Positions 47,901-59,900 of a stretch of DNA of 64,000 bases are shown piece by piece. The translations under genes and the position numbers were made by a program. The notes beneath the pieces are model-generated. The model ran no database searches, was not told the DNA's origin, and worked only from the letters and a program-made list of their open reading frames with translations. Source of the DNA: Phoronis australis (Eukaryota; Phoronida; Phoronidae); assembly GCA_002633005.1 (NCBI GenBank), contig NMRA01000053.1:876129-940128 (forward strand), given 5' to 3'. Every line of letters starts with the position of its first letter. The first letter of the stretch is position 1.

Positions 47901-50900
47901 AACTGAACGAGGGGCTGCTCAAAGAAAAAGTTTGTTAACAGGAGCATTTGTTTGAGGTGGAAGGAATTGAAGATATCACTGGTCTCCTAACGTGTCCCTC
48001 TAAAATGCAAAAGGTATTTATAAGAATGTGACTTTGATGTTAGTCAGTGTGAGGCATAATTCACCGAAAACCTGGCATATGAAGCTACTATAAGAGCTAC
48101 ACCATCTCCTCGGAGCCGAGCTAGAGATGGTGGCCACTGTCTACTGGTCAATTAGAGATGGTGGTCACTATCTAGTTGCCAATGGGACCTCAGGACCAGG
48201 GCCTGGTTGCACACTCTGGTGTTATATTTTTCTATCTCTTTATTATGAGCTTCTTTTTGTGTAATGACATTTTCTATTAGTATAACTAAAAGTTGAACCC
48301 TTAATTAAGTTAATTAAAAAAATTGGGGAGACGGGGACTTTGTCTTCAAGCTAGGTGCGTTGCATGAAGAGATGTCTACTTATTTCTAATGATATTGAGA
48401 ATAAAACTTAGTTTACTCTTGATTTGTATTAAAATCAATAATTGACTTGGTAATGAGACTCAAACAGCACAAGAGAGAACGATCAGTGTTTTCACAAATA
48501 CAAATCAGATTTAAGGAACCTAGTTGAGTCCTTATTTGGAACTGTTTTATGCAACCGGGCACTGCGTCATCAGATTGTGGTCGTTAACCTGGAAATAATC
48601 CCAAAACCTCACGAAGTTGCCATAGCGAATAACAAAATCAGACAATAATACCCCGAAATTCGTTAAAAAGTTTGTGGGGACTTCCAACCTTTCATCTACC
48701 AACAGTTTTCCTATATTTAATATGTTTGGTTCACAATTGTTCTGTTTATTTCGTGAATTATTGGCAGTGCATTTTCCATACAAAGCAACCAGCACATATC
48801 AAATGTATGTGCACTGAAATTACAACTGGAAGTAAACAGGCGGAAGTCGGAATATTTCGGTTAAAGTTGGGCAAGATCAGTGAAACGTGGACCTCCATTA
48901 TATTGTTGTTACACATGACTCATGGGGATGACTTGCAGCCATGTCAAACTGTATGGTATCATCTGCTTTCTATTGCCGTTGACAACAGTTTGCCAATAGT
49001 TAATACCTTTCATTCACAGATGTTCCGTTTATTGTTTGAAATTTGTGCCTTTGCCACCACAGCATTCGGCACACATCAAACGCGTGCTTAAACAACGATG
49101 CAGGAAGTAGACAGCTGAAAGTCTGAATTGTTTGGCAAAATTGCTCAAGATCGACGAAACATGATTGCCTGTGAATGTGGTCGTTTGCGTTCTGTGGCAG
49201 GAATTGAGCTAAAGATTGAATGCATATTTTTTGTTGTACCCGAATGTATGTCATACTGACCCTCAAAGATTTTAGAGTCCTCTTTTTTATTTGTTTCAAC
49301 ATGTCAAAAATGTGTACAAGACAGGACACTCGTTGACTCTATGCAAATAGTGGATGTTTATCATTCCTTTGTGTTACTCTGGTCATTAAATTGCTTAGGT
49401 TGTGTTATTTACTGGAAAAGTGTCAGGTGGGTTACATTTTACGTAGTTTCAGTGTTCTCCACATTATAAATTCCAAACTCGACGCAAATGTTCAGAGTCA
49501 GAGTTACTGACATCAGGGCTTGGAATTTTCCGCGGAAATGCGGATTTCCGCTTTTTTCAAATGTGCTTTCCGCTTTTTTTAATAATATTTGCGCGTAAAA
49601 AAATCGGATTTGATATAAAATTTCCGCGGCACATTCCTTTCTTACCGCGGCGTTGCAGATGACGTTCACCTCGAAAAGCGGAAGTTGCTCTTTATGTTTC
49701 GGAGGAACGTAAATTGTCAACATTGCCGGGGCATCTGGGACAGCGTGGTGTGATTTTCAATGGCGTCTCGTGTTATTGTTAAGCGCGGTGGCAAATACTA
49801 CCGCTCTGCAGCTAAAAATGTGTGGGTTGGGAGTGGACGGGCGAGCTAAAAGGACGCAGGCGCATGCTACTGATGGTGGTAACGTTTTTTTTTTTTTAAA
49901 TTTTTTTTAGTCCTCCCGATTTTTGTCTGGGAAAGGTTCACATTGACCATTTCAAGACTGTTTATCGGGCATGATTTGGGCCGTAAAAGTTTCAAAGTTT
50001 CCGCGTTTTTTGTCATTGGTCATTCCAAGCCCTGTGACATTGTCTCATCTCTAATCATAACCATGGGTGTGTGGAGGTATTTATATATGGTTTAAAACTG
50101 CACACTGCACTGGTGTGACCTAGTTTTTAGACACTTCAAAGTTTAGATTTCCTACCAATGTATCTCATAATTCCTCCAAAGCATTTGACAGACCCAGAGC
50201 AGGAAAAAAAGATTAAAAGTTCCTTTACTAATACCAATGCCGATTTTAATATCAATTAGACATCAGGGCTCAACATTAACTTTTTAAGCCACTTCGGGCA
50301 AGTAGTTGAAATTTTTACTTGCCCGAACAACAAATTCACTTGCCCCAAGTACAATCCCAAATAGCACCGCGCATGTGCACACCTAGGTAATGTATTACCG
50401 TAGGGCTGCCTGTGCTGAGCCTCCTCTTGTGTTGTGCACGCTACATACATGAGTTGCTATTTTTTTAACGATTCTTCTTATAGAACATTTATTTATAAGG
50501 TGTGTCAAAACACTAGAGAGACAAATTAGAAGAGTAACTATGGTATCTGAACCAATGTCACACGTTCACAGGCGCCGAAATGAGCTAGGATATGAACTCT
50601 AGACACTTCTGTGTATTCATTAGTTTATATGCCCTCATGCATTAAACTTGCGTTGTTGCTAACCTGAATTTCAATTTTTGCAATCCGTAAAAATCTTGCA
50701 CAGTTTTGGTCATCGGTACCTTGCATTAAATTAAAATCAAATTTTAACATATAATAATGCAACATATACTTTTATTTTCAATAAATAATTACATTTTTGA
50801 AAAATAAATAGACCGCGAAAAAGTCAGACTTCAGAACGGCAATCCCGAAGACCGTATTCCTCTTCTTTCGGGAGTCGCCACCGGGAGCCGGGAATTCATA

Positions 50901-53900
50901 AGAATGTCATTTGGAATTACCCCTGAATAAATACCAGGCCTTTTAAACTGTTGTGTAGTGTAGAAAATATGTCATCAATCATTCACTTTTTAGCTTTTGC
51001 GCTTATCTGTATGACTTACATCCGCTGACGAACGCGGTGCTTCCAGCTGTACATGGGAAAATGCCGGCAAAAATCAAACGGCATCCCTTGTTCACTGTGT
51101 CGCAGGCCAGAAAACCTAATTTCCCATGACGGAACCCATTCCCGCACTCTTTTCGTTTCATATTATTGCTTTGATTCTTCCTGAACTCGTTTTTAGCAAC
51201 TAAACCAATGCCGTCCAGGCCTGGGCGGCTTCCATGTTCAGACGTTTTGCCAGAGTGCGGACGATCAGTAGTATCACGTGACAACTTATTCAGACACTGC
51301 AGGGCACGTTCAGAGAATCGAAAGGATTTGACCGCGAGCGTCATCTGTGCACGCTGCAACACACTCGGTCTATTTTCCTTTCGGTGCTTATTCGAAGACT
51401 GGAGTTTCTTTGACGGCCACAGTGGCTTTTTCGACGGTTTTTAGGCTTGTGTTGTGTTGGGGTTCGTTACTTTGGAGCAAATGTCGAGCAGACAATCTTA
51501 GGATCTACTTGCCTATGCGGCTAGCTTTTTAACTTGCCCATCGGGCAATACTTTTCAAATACCACTTGCCCGACGCAAAATCTACATGTGCACGGGCAAT
51601 CGGGCAACCGTTAGTGTTGAGCCCCGGACATATTAAGTACTACTAACATGAGTTCTGATGTGACCTAGTTTTCAGTGACACCTGTTGTCAAGTTAAATAA
51701 GCTCATAAAGTTCTAACTTGCCACTAGATGTCGGTCAAAATCAAAATTGTCTTTGTTAAGCAAATTAAATTGTTTCTTTACAGATTGACTTGCAAAATTT
51801 TAAAGTTAGAATGACAAAGTAGATTAGTCATTTGATTAAGCAAGCTAGATGACTCCATGAAATTTTTGTTATTTAAAGATTTTTGCAGATTTTATTAATT
51901 ATAATTTAAACTCTTGTAGTGTCACACAAAGTTATACATATAGTGTTGACTGCCTCTAACATTCTGTAATGGGCTTGATGTTGGTTAATCAGGCTATACT
52001 TTAGTGTTGAGGGCTGAAATGCCAAGCAGGGCCAAAAGTTCAAACCTGATGCAGCACTTTCTAAACTCGAGGCGCATTTTCCAAACTTGATGCGGCAAAA
52101 TCCAAACTCGTTACAGCGTCGAGTTAAAACAGGTCGTGGAGAACACTGAGTTTTGGAAATTTGGGTCCCTAGTATAGTATTGGCTCTATGGGAATTAGTC
52201 TACATAGATCGAGCATCGAATATTACAAAATATTGTACCACACCTCTGTCTATCATACATTATAATTTTCAGAAAATGGACAATGAAGTGAAGTCGAAGT
52301 TATTTTGTGGCGGCCTCAACTATGAAACTACAAATGACTCACTGAAAGCCTACTTCAGTCAGTATGGATCTCTGTCGGACGTTATTGTCATGCGTGACGG
52401 TGCCTCACAGAAATCACGAGGCTTTGGATTTGTCACATTCGAGACCATGGACGAAGTAGATGAAGTGCAGAGAAACAGACCTCACACAATAGACGGAAAA
52501 GAAATAGACACAAAAAGGGTCGTTCCCAAAAGTGTAAGTTAATGCAGAACAAAATGTGTACAAGGTTTAGGTTATGGAAAATTTGGTTAAGATAAGATGG
52601 ACTTAATAAGAATGCTGTTAAGTTAAATAGACAATCAAGATTTTTCCTGCAGTTTATAGTAATTGCCCATCGAATTTCAACGTAGAGTTGCTGCAACTGA
52701 AAACTTGCCAGGAGTCTGCTTGTAAAAACTGACTTCAGAATTTACACTTAAAATTTGAGTATGTAAAATACGGTTTCAAGAGTAATCGAAACTATAAGTG
52801 ACGATCGATTTACATTTTAGATAGAGCTGAGATCTCGTTTACTTGATAAGCCCTTCACATTGCTGGAAAATATTTCACATGTGCCATTAAGTCGCACTGT
52901 GTATAGTCTCCGGATAATCTTCAATTTGACATTTTGAAAAATATCACCAAACTTTGTACTAACACAGTTAACAGTTACAATAGTCTTAAATGCTGGTCAT
53001 TTAAATCAAAAGTCCAATCTTAAGCCAAACGTGAAATGGTGCCCTGTATGTGATTGATTTGTGCAGGAATCAAACAAACCGGAGGCGCACGTAACAGTGA
53101 ACAAAATGTTTGTGGGTGGAATAAAGGAACATCACACTGAAGAAAGCCTGCGCAACCTGTTCAACTACGGCAACATTGAGAAGGTAGAAATTATCAAGGA
53201 CAAGGTTACCGATAAGCCGCGTGGCTTTGCCTTTATTACCTTCGACGACCATGACCCAGTCGACAGATACTACTGTAAGCATTGTCAATTAACCTCTTCA
53301 TTAGTGTCCAAAGTTTTTGTTAAATAGTTTTTCAATTGTGTTACTTTGAAGAGCTTGTCTTGTTCAATAGATAGACATGCTGTATGATCTCATATTGCCG
53401 ATTGCATCGTAACATTGTTCTAATAAAATGTTGCGGCTTGTAATTTGCTCATCTGGCTGTTACACAGTGTTCCAAAAAATAGAGCTTGGTGGCAGCTCAC
53501 TGGACATACGGAAAGCTCTGAATAAACAAGAGTTGACGAAGGCGAGGGAAGAACATGAACGGAAGATGATGAGGGCTGGTGGCCAGGGTGGGGGCCAAGG
53601 TGGACGTGGTGGCGGCGGCTTCATGGGTGAGTTGACCCAGGGTGGTTTCAGTGTGGAACCAAATGTTCCCAACTGTAGTTCTTGAAATTCCAGTCCGAGA
53701 AGTACATTAAAGGCGAAGGCAACCTTTTATCATGTCACTTTTAGCAAAAATAAGGTTCGTTGATTATCCCAGAAACATTTTTCACTTAACTACAGCTTTT
53801 CGTAATTCGATTAATTTCTCGTCCTCTACTCCGGAAGTGGCGTTTTGGGTGGCAAGAGTCTCGCGCCAATTTCTTTTCATTATAGTTTGACTGTGACAGC

Positions 53901-56900
53901 TGTCGAGTCAGTCATTGTTCTACCTCGGTTGTGATAAGTTCGGTTGTCGTTGGCTATTGTTTACGAGTCGGTCAACGTGCCACACTGTTGCTGCGTGCCG
54001 GGATGTATTCATTATCGTCTCACGCGCTTTGGGTACCTTGCGTCGCTTTCCGAAGGATGACACACTTCGCCGTACTTGGCTAGCTCGTTCATGTGGAGAA
54101 CGCAGCGCTACCCGTCCATGCAACGTACTTCGCCGTACTTGGCTAGCTCGTTCATGTGGAGAATGGAGGGTTACCGAGTGTGTGGCAAGCATTTTCTGCC
54201 GTCAGATTACGACAGAGATATGTACGCTGAATTGATGAAGGTCCCTGCGAAACAACGCCTGAAGAAGGGTACCATACCATCGCTATTGATGCCCGGCAGT
54301 TCTCCGTCGCCAACCCCGAGAAGTGCGTTTTTGAAGCGAAAAGCCTCGCGAGCTGTGGCCACTATATACAGTGGCTGGAGGCACTTCATCTACTGTCACC
54401 TGTGCCTCCGAACGTACGCCATTGCGTGCAATTCCAGGAACTAGCAGTGATTCGTCCTGTGTTGTTGTCCCTAGCCCAGAGCCTGTAAGCAGCCCTGCAG
54501 CGATGTTGAGTTGTGGGAGTGAATACAGGCCCAGTTCGACACCCAGTGAAGAGGACAGCTCGTCATCCAATGAACAGATCGGTGAGCCTAAGTTTGATAA
54601 GTTTTTTGTGGACTTGTATTGGAGCTATTTAGAAGGTGCCAGGTGTGTGACGAGGGAGTCACACGCTGGGATGTAAGCAGTTTGGGTGCTCAGATCACCC
54701 TCCAGTGGGAGTGTGTCGCGGGACACTTGGGCAAGTGGGACAGTTCTTCCTCTGTACGCGAGACGATAATTAGTACACCCCAGTACGCAGCAACAACGTG
54801 GCATGTTGACTGACTCGTAAGCAAAAGCAAACGACGACCGAACTTATCACAGCTGAGGTAGAACAATGACTGACTAGACTGCTCTCACAGTCAGACTATA
54901 TGAAAAGAAATTGGCGCGAAATTCTTGCCTCCTGAAACGTCACTTCCGGAGTAGACGACGAGTAATTAATTAAATTACGAAAAGCAGTAAATAAGTGAAA
55001 AATATGTCTGGGATAATCAACGAACCTTATTTTTGCTAAAAATGACATGAAAAAATGTTGCCTTCGCCTTTAATGCGTCAAGGCTTGGAATTAACCGCGG
55101 AAACGCGGATTTCTGCTTTTTTCTCTTATTCCCGCCACGCATTTTTGTTATGTTACCGCAGAAAAAAATCGGATTTGCCATAAAATTTCCTCGGCAAATT
55201 GGGTTCTTACCGCGGCGTTGCCGATGACTCGAAAAGCAGAAACTGCTCTTTATGTTTCGGAGGAACAAAAATCGTAATTGCTAAGCACCTGGGATAGCGT
55301 GGTTCATCAATGGCGTATGCATATGGTTTTAAATCGCAGTGACAATTCGATTCTGCGTCCAAAAATGCGTTCACCTGGGAGTAGACAGAATATTTCGTCG
55401 AAAAAGTGGATAAAAGAAACGATCAATGTGTTAAGCAAGCAACAGAGGTCAGGATTTGCGCGTTATAAACTTTGACAGAGGGACAATTACGGCGTGCGTG
55501 GCCGAATCACGGAGGATCACCTGAAAACGATGAAACACAAGAAAGAAAAACGATTTCTGAAAGGAAATTCAACCGTATTGGATTGGAATCGTGGGATGCG
55601 AGTGATTTATGAAATTCTTTTGTTTGAACCCACGTGCAAGCCTGTGCCAGCAGTTGCCAAGTTGGCTGCTAGGCCTGAGTCTGATTTTGCACATGCCGCC
55701 AAAACGGGATACAAAGTGCTATTTTCGTTACTGCAAATACAATTGTGTTTTAAATTGCCGTTGATGTGTTCCTATTTAATTTGACATTTTTCATGTTTTA
55801 TTTTGTTAAAAAGTCTTATTTTGACCCACTCGAGTTTTGCAGTTCATAAGAAAAGTGGTCATGTGACAGGTTCTGAATGATCTGACTGGTCTAAGTCATT
55901 GTTTACAAATTCTGCTAGCCTATTTTGCATGTTCTTGTAGTTGTTTCTTATGTCACATAGTTTGTTCCACACCAGCGTGGCTTATGAACAATTAACTCCT
56001 GTAATTACTGTTTGTGTTTGAAACTGAAAAGTTTGGCCAACTTAGAATTGTGGTTGATGTATCCTATAGTTTAGATTATGTTGTTTTTTACTTTCTTTTT
56101 TTCCATGCCAATAGTTGGGGTAACGGCCACAGGTTTTTGTGTTGACTTTTTTCCATTTGTGTTGGAATTAAAATTTTTGTTGGAATTAATGGGTATTTAT
56201 TTCAGGCTTTCCAGATAATCTCTGGATCCATTTTCAAAATTTTTTTTGTAATTTTGTATCGTAAGTATAAGAACTGAAAATAATTTTATAGGTCTCCCTG
56301 CAGCAACTCAAGAACAAGATTCTGTCACTCACACTGCAAATTTTGCATCATTATCTTTTTTATTTTAATTTTAAAAAAATATCTTTTGTTGCATCTAAAT
56401 GCCTTCTTTATTGTTGCTGAAATAGATGTCAGGCACTGCTTAAAATGAGTGCATTTTGCCAACACTACACAGTTACAGGGCATCTTGTGATAATAATGTT
56501 TACTTTCGATCTGTTGAGGTATGGTTGTTAAGATTGCAATGTGTATTTTGCTCAGTAAATATTTTACTCTTTTTTGTCATGGGTCATTCCAAGCCCTGAA
56601 ATAGTTTTGTATTAAAAAATGATGGCATGTTCCCGTTTTTGGATGGATTCGACTTATTTTGCGGCATCTAGTGGTCATTTTTATGCGCCCACATATTTAT
56701 ATGTGGACGCATTATGCCGTCATCTCTGTCCGTCCGTCCGTCTGGGCGGCGTCCGGCGTCCGCTGCTCTATCTCCAAAACCCTTTGACATACGTTCATGA
56801 AATTTGGCACATATGTTCCATTCCTGAATGGGACGGCATGTGCGAACTTTCGGACAAATCCGACTACCGGTGTGCCCCCTAGTGGCAATTTTAGTTTTTT

Positions 56901-59900
56901 TACGCTTACCTTTGTATTTTCAAAAGTCCTGAACGGATTTTCATGAAATTTGGTATGTAGGCACCTATTAGTGAGATGACGCTATCCTGCCGTTTTCAGA
57001 TGGATTCGACATAGTTTGCGCCACCTAGTGGCCATGTTTAGTGTTTTCNNNNNNNNNNNNNNNNNNNNNNNNNNNNNNNNNNNNNNNNNNNNNNNNNNNN
57101 NNNNNNNNNNNNNNNNNNNNNNNNNNNNNNNNNNNNNNNNNNNNNNNNNNNNNNNNNNNNNNNNNNNNNNNNNNNNNNNNNNNNNNNNNNNNNNNNNNNN
57201 NNNNNNNNNNNNNNNNNNNNNNNNNNNNNNNNNNNNNNNNNNNNNNNNNNNNNNNNNNNNNNNNNNNNNNNNNNNNNNNNNNNNNNNNNNNNNNNNNNNN
57301 NNNNNNNNNNNNNNNNNNNNNNNNNNNNNNNNNNNNNNNNNNNNNNNNNNNNNNNNNNNNNNNNNNNNNNNNNNNNNNNNNNNNNNAGTAGAAATTTGTT
57401 TCTGGCATTCTAATGCTGTGCTAATCTCGTATGTTGGTAAATTTGTTTTTAATTCTATGTTTCTGTGGTGCTTTAAGCAACTGGTGTATAGGATGTGCTT
57501 GTATTATGAAGATTACTCACATTTTGCCCCTAGCCTATTGAGGAGACAATGACCATGCCTTTCCATTTTGCTAAGTACAACATACTACATATATGCTCTT
57601 TACTGGCCACTTTATGGTACCAATAAACAACCCTAGAAGGATACCGTATGCGGTGCAATTGTGGGCGCATTTCAACGCTCTGCGTTGCTCTTGTTATGAT
57701 TTAAATAAACACCCCTAGAAGCACACCGTTTGCAGTGCATTCGTGGGCGCATTTCAATGCTCTGTGTTGCTCTTGTTATTCAAGCTGCCATGTCGACAGT
57801 CGCAAGGCAGTGCTGCATCGCCCTGTGACTTCAGCACAGTTTTCTGTAAAATGATCGAAATTTAACAACGAAATTTGATGGCAATTCTCCACAGTTTTGT
57901 AGAAAGTTTGACATAGGTTACAGATATTTTACATAGCGTTAATTTGATGAGTCCCTGATTCTGGTTGCACCCATTTTGGAGTCCGGGTTTCAACCCCCCC
58001 CTCCCAAAACGTATTTTTTAAGCTCCATAGGCGCCTTATTAGGGCGAATACGGTACTGTGTCTTAGTAAAGCGAACTATGTTTAATGTTGGTAAAATCAG
58101 TCTCTGATTTGATGCTGAGAGTTCAAGTACCAAGCCAGCCAAAGTTTTAAACCTGGCGCGCCAATTTTTATTAAACTTAACGCGCTTTCTCCAAACTCGA
58201 CGCGGCAAAATCCAAAACTCGTTACCGCGAGAAGTCAAAAGCGGTTGTTGAGAACACTGCATATGACTTGCTCAGCATGCTCTTGGCAGCATTTACTTGG
58301 TGATAACTACACAAATATCAGGAATATACTTTGGAGCGGTGACGTTTTTTTATGAAGTTTCCGCAGTTAAACCGTTATCACTTGATCATTGTGGTTGTTG
58401 TGCATGGTTCATTACATTGTAGATCTTCATACATGTCACACAGGTAAGCAGTTTTTTCTAGACTGGGTAAGAAGTCTTGTGCGAATCTTGATCTGTTTCC
58501 TTATGTCTTCAGGAGGTCGAGGAGGCCGCGGTGGTCGTGGCGGTGGCGGTGGCCGTGGTGATTTCTACAATGACCGGTTTAACGGTGGTGGTGGAGGTGG
58601 TTTCGGTAAGTATTGATGATTAGGTAACGAGCTGTGATTGTTTTTGTCATTTTTGGACAGATCATCGGATGGATTCCACAGATTTAAGGATGCTTTTTCT
58701 ACACTCATTCAGCTGGGTAATCTAGTTTTTCTTTTATTACTGCAATGCTAGGAAGTGCTTGTAATAAAGTTTGGTGTGTCTCATTATAATCGTGAATTTT
58801 TTAAGTTCAGAGCAAGTGCCACTTAGTAACTCTCTGGAGAACTGTGTGTGCAAGTACAATGGGGGAAAAGAAGGAATTTCTGAACAAATTGCAGTTTTGA
58901 AGAAAACTGGTACACTTAAAAACAAGTTTGAAAGTAAAAAAATCCCCAGTAATTCCAAATGTTACGCAATCGTTATTTGATACCGAAATGTGCTAGTGAT
59001 AAAAACTGTGCCTTGTTTGATTCGTGCAACAAAAATGCTCATTTTCACAAAACGAGACTTTGGCTCGATTCTAATGGTCACTAGTTCTCCGATGGTTTCT
59101 GGCACCCTGGATGACCCGGGGTTTTTGTGAATCAGTACTTCATTTCCATATTCACAATTTAACAAGACTATACATTATTTTTAAGCTAAGCAACGAGCAG
59201 ACTGTGTTTGTGTTTTGATTTTCTTAGGAAAAAAAATTTAAAGAGATCAGTGCGAGTGCAGTTAATAGTTTAAATCATTGCAGCACCAGTCATAACAAGA
59301 CTTGTTAGGCTTTAGGTGATGTATAACAATTAAGCTAATAAAATCAGTCACATTGCTCAGGAATTAGGTTAGCTGTTACTTAAGTTTAAATGAAGAATAT
59401 TGTACACAAGTCAAACTTTGGTAGGTTAATTATGATTATTTAAAATGTGACCATCTTAAGTACCTTAATCACCAGCTAGGTGTCTGTATACAACTTGCCT
59501 TTAGATTTATTTTGGTGTAGAGATATGGAGACACAATCTGGCATTTTTTGTTAGTTTTATTAACTAAAGACCAGTTTTTGTGAAAACTTGCTACATTCCT
59601 AGATATATTCCTAGTCACTAGGGTACACAGACATCGGAAAGGATTAGGCATTTTAGTAGCAGCAGTTAGGTATTATGTATTCTGTTCTTGAAAAAAAAAT
59701 AAAGAGTCTACGGTGTAGTTTAAATTGCTGCTAAATAAAGGTAAATTCAGTATTTCAGGCATCGTGGACTTAATCCACGTTCCTCATGGTTTTCTCTTCT
59801 CAGGTGACACAGGTGGCAATATCAAAGGTCCTGGTGGAAGGGGTGGCCGAGGTGGCCCTTTTGGAGGTAGAGGGGGTCGTGGGGGTTATAACAACCAGGG

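Larger units (their letters stand above)
49450..52148. mobile_element. DNA element with CAGTGTTCTCC/GAGAACACTG ends hosting two nested insertions
   Basis: Begins CAGTGTTCTCCACATTAT and ends TCGTGGAGAACACTG. AGTTT lies on both outer sides (49445-49449, 52149-52153). In copy 1 the matching site (about 15765-15785, ATTTTCCAGTTTTGGAAAT) is uninterrupted, so it is a natural empty site. The interior is split by elements at 49515-50034 and 50264-51626. The remaining host sequence matches the element at 28677-30030. Confidence 0.85.
44968..52272 (+). other. Intron 1 of hnRNP A copy 2
   Basis: About 7.3 kb. The first 250 and last 140 bases match copy 1 intron 1. The extra length comes mainly from a fold-back element (45333-47225) and a nested set of DNA transposons (49450-52148). 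Between about 48060 and 49440 I see no recognisable gene or repeat boundary. Confidence 0.8.

Noticed and set aside
51003-51362. 119-codon minus-strand open frame in the 50264-51626 element
   Set aside because: It has some cysteines but no pattern I can tie to a transposase. It is kept as a note within the element rather than called as a gene.
52153-52272. In-frame upstream extension of the copy 2 RRM1 exon with its own ATG
   Set aside because: It lies before a perfect acceptor used in both copies. Copy 1 has no matching frame, and the five-codon first exon gives a better-conserved start.
57016-57552. 178-codon open frame
   Set aside because: It spans the run of N and part of a dispersed repeat, so it has no meaning.
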